From Bacteroidota bacterium (GTDB lineage: Bacteria > Bacteroidota > Bacteroidia > Bacteroidales > P3): DNA of 64,000 nucleotides. The position numbers and the translations under genes are program-made. The DNA is taken from assembly GCA_017860255.1 (NCBI GenBank), contig JAFNAR010000006.1, forward strand, positions 1-64,000, written 5' to 3'. Under the pieces are notes generated by a model. That model worked only from the letters and a program-made list of their open reading frames with translations, had not been told where the DNA came from and did no database searches. Position 1 is the stretch's first letter; the number at the start of each line of letters is the position of its first letter. Positions 18,394 through 27,112 of this stretch are shown here, one piece after another.

Positions 18394-19497
18394 TTAAACA
18401 TTGAAACGGAAGTGCATTATGTCGCCATCTTGAACAACATATTCCTTGCCTTCAACATTCATCTTCCCTGCTTCCTTACATGCTGCTTCATTTTTTAGGG
18501 AAATGAAGTCATCGTATTTTATTACTTCTGCTCTAATAAATCCTTTTTCAAAATCTGTGTGAATTACTCCAGCACATTGTGGTGCTTTCCATCCTTCATG
18601 AAATGTCCAAGCTCTAACCTCATCACTTCCTGCAGTAAGAAATGTCTTAAGTTTTAAAAGTCTATAAGCTTCTTTAATTAAACGATTAACTCCACTTTCT
18701 TCCAATCCAAGTTCACTTAAAAACATTTCTTTTTCTTCGTAAGTTTCAAGCTCTGCAATATCTGATTCAATTTTTGCAGCAACAATAAGTATTCCTGCAC
18801 CTTCCTTTTTAGCAATTTCTTGAACCTTTTGAGTGTAAGCATTACCATCTTTTGCAGATTGTTCATCAACATTACAAACATATAATACTGGCTTGGTTGT
18901 TAAAAGAAATAACTCCTTTGCTGCATTAATTTCTTCTTTTGATTCAAGAACAACTTCTCTTGCATTTTTTCCTTGAACCAAAACATCACGATATTTCTTC
19001 ATTACTTCTAATAAAACCTTAGCTTCTCTATCTCCATTTGTCTTAGCTTGCTTTTCAGTCTTAGAGAATCTTGATTCTATTGTTTCAAGGTCTTTTATTT
19101 GAAGTTCTGTATCAACAATTTCTTTATCTCGAATTGGATTAACTCCATTTTCAACATGAACAATATTATCATTTTCAAAGCAACGAAGAACATGAAGAAT
19201 TGCATCACACTCACGTATATTTCCCAAAAACTTGTTTCCCAATCCTTCTCCTTTTGAAGCTCCTTTAACCAATCCTGCAATATCTACAATATCCACTGTT
19301 GTTGGAATTATCTTTTCAGGATGAACCAATTCTGCCAATTCATTCAGTCTTTTATCCGGCACTGTTATCACTCCCAAATTGGGTTCAATGGTACAGAAAG
19401 GAAAGTTTGCTGATTGTGCTTTTGCACTCGACAAACAATTAAAAAGTGTTGATTTTCCTACATTTGGCAATCCAATAATTCCACATTTTAAAGCCAT
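18394..19497 (-). CDS. ychF: Redox-regulated ribosome-associated ATPase YchF
   Basis: An Obg-family P-loop protein that prefers ATP and binds the ribosome. The Walker A motif is GLPNVGKSTLFN at residues 8-19. Switch region DIAGLVKGASKGEGLGNKFL (about 73-92) is intact, and the usual specificity motif is replaced by VCNVDE, consistent with ATP rather than GTP use. The C-terminal TGS domain contains TFLTAGSDEVRAWTF and ends with QDGDIMHFRFNV, the standard end of the family. At 367 residues it is full length. Minus-strand TAATTTTG at 19548-19541 is a candidate -7 element. Confidence 0.97.
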   Translation of the reverse strand: MALKCGIIGLPNVGKSTLFNCLSSAKAQSANFPFCTIEPNLGVITVPDKRLNELAELVHPEKIIPTTVDIVDIAGLVKGASKGEGLGNKFLGNIRECDAILHVLRCFENDNIVHVENGVNPIRDKEIVDTELQIKDLETIESRFSKTEKQAKTNGDREAKVLLEVMKKYRDVLVQGKNAREVVLESKEEINAAKELFLLTTKPVLYVCNVDEQSAKDGNAYTQKVQEIAKKEGAGILIVAAKIESDIAELETYEEKEMFLSELGLEESGVNRLIKEAYRLLKLKTFLTAGSDEVRAWTFHEGWKAPQCAGVIHTDFEKGFIRAEVIKYDDFISLKNEAACKEAGKMNVEGKEYVVQDGDIMHFRFNV

Positions 19498-19634
19498 ATA
19501 CTTCTATTATTTTGTTTTAGTTAATTCTTATTCAGATTTGCAAAATTAGTAAAATAAGACAAGCAAAACTATTTTATGTTTCCTTGAAGAGCAAATTATT
19601 AGTTGCTATTGCTCGCTTTTGTAGAAAATAATTG

Positions 19635-19642
19635 TATTTTTG
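19635..19642 (+). promoter_or_regulatory. Candidate -7 element directly before the DUF4296 gene
   Basis: TATTTTTG ends only 4 bp before the ATG at 19647. If it is the active -7 element, transcription would start at or next to the start codon, giving a leaderless transcript. TTG at 19609-19611 lies 23 bp upstream, which is slightly too far. Confidence 0.4.
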
Positions 19643-19646
19643 TCAA

Positions 19647-19964
19647 ATGAAAAAAGTTTTGTTAATTATTGTTTTATTTTCATTTCTTTCCTGTTCTAAG
19701 AAAGAAACTACTAATAAGGATATTATCCCTAAGGAAAATCTATCTGAAATTATTGCTGATATTCAAAAAGCTCAAGCTTTGGTTAATTTAAAAAAAGACT
19801 CTAACATGACAGTTAGAAATCTTAGACTTACAGATTACAATAAAGAGATTCTCAAAAAACATAATGTTAGCGAGGATAAATATAATAAAAGCATTGACTT
19901 CTACAGCTCCAATCAAAAGGAATTTTCTATTTTACTGGAGATGGTCTCTAAAAAACTAAAATGA
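19647..19964 (+). CDS. DUF4296 lipoprotein
   Basis: A 105-residue lipoprotein with signal MKKVLLIIVLFSFLSC and the lipidated cysteine at position 16. The pattern IPKENLSEIIADIQKAQ, then YNKEILKKHNVSEDKYNKSIDFYSSN, matches the Bacteroidota DUF4296 family, a small helical domain of unknown function. The ATG at 19647 is chosen because the five upstream codons of the open frame lie in the likely promoter. It is followed by yifB with a 1-bp gap, so the two are cotranscribed. Confidence 0.8.
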   Translation: MKKVLLIIVLFSFLSCSKKETTNKDIIPKENLSEIIADIQKAQALVNLKKDSNMTVRNLRLTDYNKEILKKHNVSEDKYNKSIDFYSSNQKEFSILLEMVSKKLK

Positions 19965-19965
19965 T

Positions 19966-21504
19966 ATGTTAGTAAAAGTTTTTGGAAGTGCCATTAGTGG
20001 CATAACTGCAACAACTGTATGCGTTGAAGTTTCGGTTGAACAGGGTGTTGGCTTTTTCTTGGTAGGACTGCCTGATAATGCTGTAAAGGAAAGTTATCAA
20101 AGAGTTTCTTCTGCTTTGCAGTGTTTTGGATATAAAATCCCTGGCAAAAAGATAATTATTAATATGGCTCCTGCCGATATTCGAAAGGAAGGATCTGCTT
20201 ATGATTTACCAATTGCAATGGGTATTTTGGCTGCTTCAGAACAAATTATTGCCGATTCTTTATCCGATTACTTAATTATGGGTGAGCTTTCTTTAGATGG
20301 TAGTCTTCAACCAATAAAAGGAGCTTTACCAATTGCATTGGAAGCAAAGGAAAAAAGTTTTAAGGGTTTTATTCTTCCCAAAGCAAACGCTCCAGAGGCT
20401 GCAATTGTAAAAGGATTGGACGTTTATGGAGTTGAAAGCATATTGGAAGTAATCAATTTTTTCAATGACACAAAAGCTTTAACTCCAACTGTGGTTGATT
20501 GCGATGAAGTTTTTAATAAGGGATTGGAACTTTATGAATTTGATTTTTCTGATGTAAGAGGTCAGGAGAATATTAAAAGAGGAATGGAAATTGCTGCTGC
20601 AGGAAGTCATAATGTTATTTTAATTGGACCTCCAGGAAGTGGTAAAACAATGTTGGCAAAAAGACTTCCTTCAATACTCCCTCCTCTTTCACTTGAAGAA
20701 TCTCTTGAAACAACAAAGATACATTCCGTTGCTGGGAAAATGTCAAAGAATACACCTTTAATTTCTGTTAGACCTTTCCGCAATCCTCATCATACTATTT
20801 CTGATGTTGCACTTGTTGGTGGTGGAGCCTATCCTCAACCTGGAGAAATATCTCTTTCTCATAATGGAGTTTTGTTTTTGGATGAATTGCCAGAATTTAA
20901 AAGGAATGTTTTGGAGGTTTTGCGTCAGCCAATGGAAGAAAGAGAAATTACAATATCACGTTCCAAACAAGCTGTTCGCTATCCTGCAAGCTTTATGCTG
21001 GTTGCTGCAATGAATCCTTGCCCTTGTGGTTATTACAATCACCCTAATGTTAGTTGCACTTGTGCAGCAGGAAGTGTTTCAAAATATTTAAATAAGATTT
21101 CTGGTCCTTTGTTAGATAGAATTGATATTCAAATTGAAGTTGTTCCAGTTCCTTTCAAAGACCTTTCTGCAATGAGAGATGGAGAACCAAGCAGTGTGAT
21201 TAGAGAAAGAGTTCTTAGAGCAAGGAAAATTCAACAAGAAAGATTTAAAGATAAAGAAACAATTCACTGCAATGCTCAAATGACTCCAAAGATGCTTAAA
21301 GAATATTGTAAATTGGATGAAAATGGAGTTAATCTTTTAAAAAGAGCAATGGAAAAACTTGGACTTTCTGCAAGAGCTTATGATAGAATTTTAAAAGTAT
21401 CAAGAACAATTGCTGACTTGGAAGGAAGTAAAAACATAGAAAACCCTCACTTGGCTGAAGCAATTGGATACAGAAGTCTTGACAGAGAAACTTGGGGTAG
21501 ATAA
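19966..21504 (+). CDS. YifB/ComM family Mg-chelatase-like AAA+ ATPase
   Basis: A 512-residue AAA+ protein; ComM relatives promote branch migration during recombination of incoming DNA. Residues 1-170 form the N-terminal Lon-protease-like domain (GSAISGITATTVCVEV, FLVGLPDNAVKESYQR). The AAA domain follows with Walker A GPPGSGKTMLAKRLP near 223 and Walker B LFLDELPEF near 305. A cysteine cluster NPCPCGYY and CTCAAGS sits near 350-370. The C-terminal ARAYDRILKVSRTIADLEG is the family's last helix. Length and order are typical. Confidence 0.95.
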   Translation: MLVKVFGSAISGITATTVCVEVSVEQGVGFFLVGLPDNAVKESYQRVSSALQCFGYKIPGKKIIINMAPADIRKEGSAYDLPIAMGILAASEQIIADSLSDYLIMGELSLDGSLQPIKGALPIALEAKEKSFKGFILPKANAPEAAIVKGLDVYGVESILEVINFFNDTKALTPTVVDCDEVFNKGLELYEFDFSDVRGQENIKRGMEIAAAGSHNVILIGPPGSGKTMLAKRLPSILPPLSLEESLETTKIHSVAGKMSKNTPLISVRPFRNPHHTISDVALVGGGAYPQPGEISLSHNGVLFLDELPEFKRNVLEVLRQPMEEREITISRSKQAVRYPASFMLVAAMNPCPCGYYNHPNVSCTCAAGSVSKYLNKISGPLLDRIDIQIEVVPVPFKDLSAMRDGEPSSVIRERVLRARKIQQERFKDKETIHCNAQMTPKMLKEYCKLDENGVNLLKRAMEKLGLSARAYDRILKVSRTIADLEGSKNIENPHLAEAIGYRSLDRETWGR

Positions 21505-21523
21505 TTTATAAAATAAAAAAGAT

Positions 21524-22975
21524 ATGAGTTTAAAAAGATTCTTATTCGCTTTCATTATTACATTGGTTGTTTTTCCAATAACTAATACATTTTCTCAAAA
21601 CTCTATAGAAAGAATAAAGAAAGATGTTTATGTTTTAGCATCAGATTCATTAATGGGAAGAGGTGCTGGAACAATATATGGAGATAAAGCTGCTCAATAT
21701 ATTTATGGCCGTTTTGTTGAGAATGGTTTAAAGCCAAATTACCAAATTATTAGAGAAGGGACAACCCAAAAGAATATATATTGTATTATTGAAGGAAGTG
21801 ACTCAATACTTAAAAACGAGTTTATTGTTCTTGGTGCACATTACGATCATTTGGGCTATAAAATTAAAAATGGTGATACAGTAATATATAATGGAGCAGA
21901 CGATAATGCCTCAGGCACTTCTTTAATTCTGGAATTGGGGAAAAAGTTAAATGAAAACAAAGAAAAATTTAAAAGAAGTATTGTTTTGGTAGCATTTGAC
22001 AGTGAAGAAACTGGTTTAAATGGTTCATACTATTTTGCAAACAATCAAGCAAAACATAATGATATATTAATCAGCAATAATACTAAACTAATGATGAGCC
22101 TTGATATGGTTGGATTTCTTAAAACATCAAAGGAATTAAAGATTGTTGGTGTTGGATTAATTGATAATTACTCTCAATATTTCAAAAATTCTTCCTTAAA
22201 TGATAAATATAAAGTTCATTATAAAGCTTTTGATAAAAGCATATTTACTGGTTCTGATCATGATTCTTTTTTAAAAAAGAATATTCCTGCTTTTTATGTT
22301 TCAACTGGATTAAAATCTCCTTATCATAAACCTGAAGATGATGCAGAATTAATAGACTATGAAGGCATAAATGATATTTCTAATTTCTTTTATAAGGCAT
22401 TACTTAACTTTGCTAATGTAGAACAAATAAAACCTTCAGAGAAGAAAGTTAAAAAACCTATTCCTTCAAATTATTGGGGTTTAGAATTAGCAATAGGTAA
22501 TAACCAACACTACTACACAGAAGGAAGGATGACAGGTAAAACTGATTTTGCTTATGGAGCTGGATTTTTTGGCAAATTTAAATTAAACAACTTCTTTTCA
22601 ATTAAAGCTGGTGCTGATTATAATTATTTGGGAGCAAAAAGATATGAAGCGAGTGTAAAGTATCATAGTGTTTCTGTTCCAGCTCTACTTTCATTAAAGT
22701 CAATTAGTCCTGATAATGATTATGAATTTTCTGTATCAATCGGAGGATTTTATAGTTATATTTTTGATAGCAGAGCTAATATTAATGGAATTGAACATAA
22801 GAATTACTTGAATGAAAATGTTTGGGGAATTCAAACTGAAGTAGATTTGAGAATAAGGAAATATATATTTGGCTTTCAATTTCGAAGAAGTCTTTCAAAT
22901 ATTTTAAGAGATCCTATTTCAAATGGAAAGACCTATCAAATTACTAATTTATTTAAAATTGGGTATGTATTCTAA
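21524..22975 (+). CDS. Secreted M28 family zinc peptidase with C-terminal beta-barrel-like domain
   Basis: A 483-residue protein with signal peptide (ends TNTFSQN). Residues about 25-300 are an M28 metallopeptidase: zinc ligands appear in GAHYDHLGY, GADDNASG, FDSEETGLNG, and SDHDSF, followed by the PYHKPEDDAE motif. After about residue 310, LGLELAIG-type alternating strands continue to the end with the final residues GYVF. This resembles an eight-stranded outer-membrane barrel of the PorT/OmpW-like kind, so the peptidase may be anchored in the outer membrane. Its stop overlaps the start of the next gene by 11 bp. Confidence 0.85.
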   Translation: MSLKRFLFAFIITLVVFPITNTFSQNSIERIKKDVYVLASDSLMGRGAGTIYGDKAAQYIYGRFVENGLKPNYQIIREGTTQKNIYCIIEGSDSILKNEFIVLGAHYDHLGYKIKNGDTVIYNGADDNASGTSLILELGKKLNENKEKFKRSIVLVAFDSEETGLNGSYYFANNQAKHNDILISNNTKLMMSLDMVGFLKTSKELKIVGVGLIDNYSQYFKNSSLNDKYKVHYKAFDKSIFTGSDHDSFLKKNIPAFYVSTGLKSPYHKPEDDAELIDYEGINDISNFFYKALLNFANVEQIKPSEKKVKKPIPSNYWGLELAIGNNQHYYTEGRMTGKTDFAYGAGFFGKFKLNNFFSIKAGADYNYLGAKRYEASVKYHSVSVPALLSLKSISPDNDYEFSVSIGGFYSYIFDSRANINGIEHKNYLNENVWGIQTEVDLRIRKYIFGFQFRRSLSNILRDPISNGKTYQITNLFKIGYVF

Positions 22976-24989
22976 GACAAAAAACTTTTCAAATAAATAC
23001 TTATTAGTATTATTTACTTTTTCAGTAATTATTCTTTTTTCAAGCTGTAGAAAAGAAAACACAATACAAGAGTTTAATATTGATTTTTCTAATCTAATTA
23101 TTGATAATAAGGAAAACAAATTAAACAACGATACTCTTTCAATGATAATGGATATGACTAATGCCATTACTGAGGGTATTATTTTCCCTACAATCAATCA
23201 ATCTAATGATGGACTTTTGCATTTCAAAGCTTCTGTAGAAAACAAAGGAAAACTCTTCTATAAGATTTATTATCAAAATGAATCCTATAAATATGAATTG
23301 GGAGAAGAGTTTGATAATGAAAACTTTTATGGCTCTTGGGAAGAAACGGATAAGGAATTTAAAGAAGTTCCCCAAAATGGGATTATAGAAGATGCTATTA
23401 GAATTGTTGGAAATCCAAGAAATGAGAAGATTTACTTTGGAGCAAATCCTGAATATAAGGATATTGAAAAAGAAATCTACAAGGGGATGGAAATGATAAG
23501 AGGTGATAAGAATTGGTTAAAATCAATAGAGGAGAAAGCAGAAACAAATAAAATATCTGTTGATGAACAACTCTATAGGGATATGTGTTGGGTAATGCAA
23601 GGTGATAATCAAAATAAGGAGTTCAATAATAGGTTTAAACGTAATCCAAGAACGGGTGTATATAGTTTTCTTCTGGTTGTGGTAAATCAAGATGCACTTA
23701 ATAAAATTCCTAAAGAAGTAAAAAACATCTCTCTCTTTGATTCAATTAAAGGTTTTACTAATCCATACACCTATTTTATTAAAGGAAATGGCAAAAGCAT
23801 AAATGGAGTAAGCACAAAGATTGCAAAGCAAGCTGTAAAGCTTAAAGCCGTTTTAAATGCAGAGAAAGGAGTTTATGTTGATATTCTTTCCTACCCAAAT
23901 AATAACTTTAAGATATATCCAAATAATGGTAAAGTGGCAAGTGGCAAAGAAAATTATACCTCATCCCTATTTCAACAATACTTCCATAACGTTCCTAAAA
24001 CTTATGCTTTAAAGAATGTACCATTGGTTAAAGATATTCTTGATGACAGTTATACAAGTGATGAATATTTTAAAGACAAGAAAAAATATGCCGATACAAA
24101 CAAGAGAATAATTGACCATCCTTATATTAGTGACTATCCAGGCAAGACTGTTAAAGTTGATAATAATGGGAAATATATAACTCTAATTAACCCTGGCAAT
24201 AAAGATAGAATGTCTAATCCAAGAAAGGAAAGTGTAGGAATTAAAACAAGAGTGGGATTTACTTATGGAAAGTTTAGAGGAAAAATAAAATTCCCTGCAC
24301 AACTAAATAAATCAGGTCTTTGGAGTGGAATAACAAATGCATTTTGGCTAATTTATCAATCAGAACAAGATTGGAACAAAAGAAGAATATGCAATAAAGA
24401 TGGATATGTTAAGTCTGCACTTGATGATGGTACAAAAGCAGAAAGAACCTCTTCTTCCAATTACTCTGAAATAGATATTGAAATAATTAAGACATCCAAA
24501 TATTGGCCTGAAAACTATCAAAAAACTCCAAAAGGCTATAATGCTTTCAATAAAGATGAATGTATTTTAGCTTGTACTAATTGGGATTTAGCTTGTCCAA
24601 GCCCTTCAAACTTTTTTAACGGAGGAAAACATAATTATAAATACATAAACAAGGATTATACTTATGTTCGTTGGTATGATACTTATAGAGCTCTTACTTC
24701 AAGAGAAGCAATTCCAAATAATATTTTTCACAAGGAATATTACTATTACGAAATTGAATGGAAACCAAACGAAATAATTTGGAGAATTGGTGAAAGTCCT
24801 GATAAAATGTATGTTGTAGGTTATATGAATGATGAATTTACTGTTATTCCAAACAACCAAATGCTTACTGTAATTACTCAGGAGTATCACTATTCCGAAT
24901 TTTGGCCTCCAGTTGTATATGATCAAAACTTCCTTCCTTTCCCAATGAATGATATTGAAGGAAGAGTTTATGAAGTTGTTGTAGAATAA
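22965..24989 (+). CDS. Lipoprotein with GH16-like C-terminal domain
   Basis: A 674-residue lipoprotein: signal with lipobox LFSSC about residue 28. The N-terminal about 400 residues are not recognised. The C-terminal region from about 420 has a concanavalin-like pattern: YGKFRGKIKFP, GLWSGITNAFWL, then SEIDIEI with E502, D504 and E506 matching the lichenase-type ExDxE catalytic strand of glycoside hydrolase family 16, and finally YYYEIEWKPNEIIWRIG. It may cleave beta-1,3/1,4-glucan or a related polymer; substrate is unknown. The ATG at 22965 is preferred because the lipoprotein signal begins there. It sits between the M28 gene and the GH29 fucosidase on the same strand. Confidence 0.75.
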   Translation: MYSKTKNFSNKYLLVLFTFSVIILFSSCRKENTIQEFNIDFSNLIIDNKENKLNNDTLSMIMDMTNAITEGIIFPTINQSNDGLLHFKASVENKGKLFYKIYYQNESYKYELGEEFDNENFYGSWEETDKEFKEVPQNGIIEDAIRIVGNPRNEKIYFGANPEYKDIEKEIYKGMEMIRGDKNWLKSIEEKAETNKISVDEQLYRDMCWVMQGDNQNKEFNNRFKRNPRTGVYSFLLVVVNQDALNKIPKEVKNISLFDSIKGFTNPYTYFIKGNGKSINGVSTKIAKQAVKLKAVLNAEKGVYVDILSYPNNNFKIYPNNGKVASGKENYTSSLFQQYFHNVPKTYALKNVPLVKDILDDSYTSDEYFKDKKKYADTNKRIIDHPYISDYPGKTVKVDNNGKYITLINPGNKDRMSNPRKESVGIKTRVGFTYGKFRGKIKFPAQLNKSGLWSGITNAFWLIYQSEQDWNKRRICNKDGYVKSALDDGTKAERTSSSNYSEIDIEIIKTSKYWPENYQKTPKGYNAFNKDECILACTNWDLACPSPSNFFNGGKHNYKYINKDYTYVRWYDTYRALTSREAIPNNIFHKEYYYYEIEWKPNEIIWRIGESPDKMYVVGYMNDEFTVIPNNQMLTVITQEYHYSEFWPPVVYDQNFLPFPMNDIEGRVYEVVVE

Positions 24990-25018
24990 ATTTTTCTTTA
25001 AATCAATACTCAGGAACT

Positions 25019-26758
25019 ATGAAAACAAGTATTAAATCTCTTTTTATTGTTTTAGTTTGCATTCTCTACATTCCTTTTTCAATAAATGCACAGGACAAAA
25101 GACCTGAATCAATTACTCAAAGAGAATATCCACAATGGTTTAAGGATGCAAAACTTGGAATATTTATTCATTTTGGATTGTATTCTGTTCCTTCATGGAG
25201 TGGGAAAGAACAATATGCTGAATGGTTCTATAAGGGATTAATAAGTGGAGATAGTGCAAGAATAGATTTTCAGAAAAGAGTTTTTGGAGAAAATTTCAAA
25301 TACGAAGATTATAAAGATATGTTTAAGGCAGAGCTTTTCGATGCTGAGGCTTGGGCTACACTATTTAAAAGAAGTGGAGCCAAATATGTTATTTTCACAT
25401 CCAAACATCATGATGGTTATTGCATGTGGGATTCAAAATATGCAAAGAATTGGAATAGCATGGAAACCGCTCCTAAAAGAGATTTCTGTCAAGAGCTAAG
25501 TGATGCAATTCGTAAAAAAGGTATGGAAATGGGATTGTATTACTCTCTTACCGAATGGACAAATCCTCTTTACAGATGGACAATTGACACAAACAAATCT
25601 ATTGAAAACTATACACAAAAACATCTTATTCCTCAATTCAAAGAATTGGTTGATAAGTTTAAGCCTACAATAATATTTGCAGATGGAGATTGGGATCACA
25701 CTTACAAGGAATTGCACTCTGATGAATTGGTGGATTACTATTATAACGTGGTTGGAGAAAAGGCAATTGTTAATGATAGATTTGGAAAAGGGTTTAATCA
25801 TGGTTTTCTTACTCCTGAATATAGTGCTGGTATTATTGAATCCAATCTTCCATGGGCTGAATGCAGGGGAATTGGCAGAAGCTTTGGTTTAAATAGAAAT
25901 GAAGACTTGGATAGCTATAAAACCTCAGAAGAAATTATTCAACATTTTGTTCAATTAGTTGCAGGTGGTGGAGGTTTAACTCTTAATGTTGGACCAAGTG
26001 CTGATGGTCAAATTCCACTTTTGCAACAAGAAAGACTTTTAGGTTTAGGCAAATGGTTATCTCAAAATGGAGAAGCAATATATGGAACAAAGCCTTATAA
26101 AAAACCTTATGATGAATCAATGGTATCAGTGCCTGGATTAATTGACAGTGTTATTAATTTCGATTGGGTAAGAAATTCTCCTTTTAAAATAATTTCAGAA
26201 GATAATTTTAATGTTACCTGGTTTGGAATTATTAAGCCAAAGTTTTCCGAGAAATATACAATCAGTTGTAAAGCGGATGATTATGCTTTAGTGTATTTAA
26301 ACAATAAACTAATTATTGACACAAAGAATAATATTAATTCCTGTGAAGTAGAACTTAATAAAGGTGAGGAATATAAAATTTATGTTGAGTATGTTGAAAA
26401 AAATCTTGAAGCTTCAATCAGTTTAAAATGGAAAAGCAAATCTCAAGAAGAAGAAGCAATAAAAACAAAATGGAAATCTGAATACAGATGCAGTAAACCT
26501 TATGTTTGCTACACCACAAAAAATAATGACCTTTATGCAATTGCATTTTCAATTCCAGAAGATAAACTTGTATTAAAACTTGATAAAGCTCCCAAGGATG
26601 ATATGACAATTTATTTCTTTGATAAAATTAAATATCCAGTAATTCCATGGACTTATAAAGATGGTGAATTAATTATCAATACCTCATCAATCAAGTTTTC
26701 AGATGTAAGATCAAAATATGCATGGGTATTTCAACTTTCTGATTATTTAAAAGAGTAA
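25019..26758 (+). CDS. Exported alpha-L-fucosidase (GH29) with PA14-like insert
   Basis: A 579-residue protein with signal peptide ending INAQD. Residues 30-345 form the GH29 barrel: WFKDAKLGIFIHFGLYSVPSW at the start, AKYVIFTSKHHDGYCMWDS, and the candidate nucleophile D222 in IIFADGDWD. The segment about 380-480 (WVRNSPFKI, FNVTWFGIIKPKFSEKYTIS, ADDYALVYLNNKLIIDT, LKWKS) has the features of a PA14 carbohydrate-binding domain inserted before the final beta domain. The enzyme should remove fucose from host or plant glycans in the periplasm or at the surface. No SusCD pair lies nearby. Confidence 0.93.
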   Translation: MKTSIKSLFIVLVCILYIPFSINAQDKRPESITQREYPQWFKDAKLGIFIHFGLYSVPSWSGKEQYAEWFYKGLISGDSARIDFQKRVFGENFKYEDYKDMFKAELFDAEAWATLFKRSGAKYVIFTSKHHDGYCMWDSKYAKNWNSMETAPKRDFCQELSDAIRKKGMEMGLYYSLTEWTNPLYRWTIDTNKSIENYTQKHLIPQFKELVDKFKPTIIFADGDWDHTYKELHSDELVDYYYNVVGEKAIVNDRFGKGFNHGFLTPEYSAGIIESNLPWAECRGIGRSFGLNRNEDLDSYKTSEEIIQHFVQLVAGGGGLTLNVGPSADGQIPLLQQERLLGLGKWLSQNGEAIYGTKPYKKPYDESMVSVPGLIDSVINFDWVRNSPFKIISEDNFNVTWFGIIKPKFSEKYTISCKADDYALVYLNNKLIIDTKNNINSCEVELNKGEEYKIYVEYVEKNLEASISLKWKSKSQEEEAIKTKWKSEYRCSKPYVCYTTKNNDLYAIAFSIPEDKLVLKLDKAPKDDMTIYFFDKIKYPVIPWTYKDGELIINTSSIKFSDVRSKYAWVFQLSDYLKE

Positions 26759-26779
26759 GTACAATATCCAAAAATATAT

Positions 26780-27056
26780 CAATCATAATTAAAAATAAGT
26801 CCCTTATATTTGGAAATATGTCCATCATATTTTCATTTATGTCCCTTATATTTTTATTTATGAAGGACTTATTTTTCATTATGATTGAGTTTTTTGTTTG
26901 GGAACTAAGTGACTTGGTAACTAAGTAACTTGGTTCTTTACTAACTCTTTGTTTTAATTTACTGAAACGCTGTTTTAATTTTTTCTTTCTTTACTTTAAT
27001 TTTTTCTTTCTTTGTTTTATTTTACTGAAATAAGGTTTTATTTTATTGTGATAAAT
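26780..27056. repeat. Intergenic 21-bp-phased repeat with 23-bp inverted arms (array A)
   Basis: The 354-bp gap between the converging GH29 and etf genes holds this element. Inverted arms 26780-26802 and 26865-26887 match in 22 of 23 positions. Between them GTCC recurs at 26799, 26820 and 26841, exactly 21 bp apart. Downstream the box TTTAAT/TTTATT recurs at 26953, 26974, 26995, 27016 and 27037, again exactly 21 bp apart. ACTAAGT and ACTTGG are duplicated at 16 bp in the centre. A diverged copy lies at 36816-37040. Confidence 0.85.
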
Positions 27057-27088
27057 AAAAAAGCAGCCAAGAGGTTTTCAAGGCTGCT
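27057..27088 (-). terminator. Terminator of the etf operon
   Basis: On the minus strand AGCAGCC and GGCTGCT (27088-27082 and 27068-27062) form a 7-bp GC-rich stem followed by six T residues, starting 25 bp after the etf stop codon. Confidence 0.8.
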
Positions 27089-27112
27089 ATTAATATTTAA
27101 GTCTTTATTGAA

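Noticed and set aside
26691-26879. Minus-strand open frame of 62 codons with IRD/IDIF heptad-like repeats across array A
   Set aside because: The 21-bp repeat step creates a 7-residue period in any open frame. The frame runs into the 3' end of the GH29 gene on the other strand and is interrupted relative to copy B, so it is a by-product of the array.
26780-26887. Classic MITE or insertion sequence for the 23-bp inverted arms
   Set aside because: No target-site duplication is visible, no transposase is present, and the similarity between copies extends beyond the arms into the phased tail, which is unlike a simple MITE.
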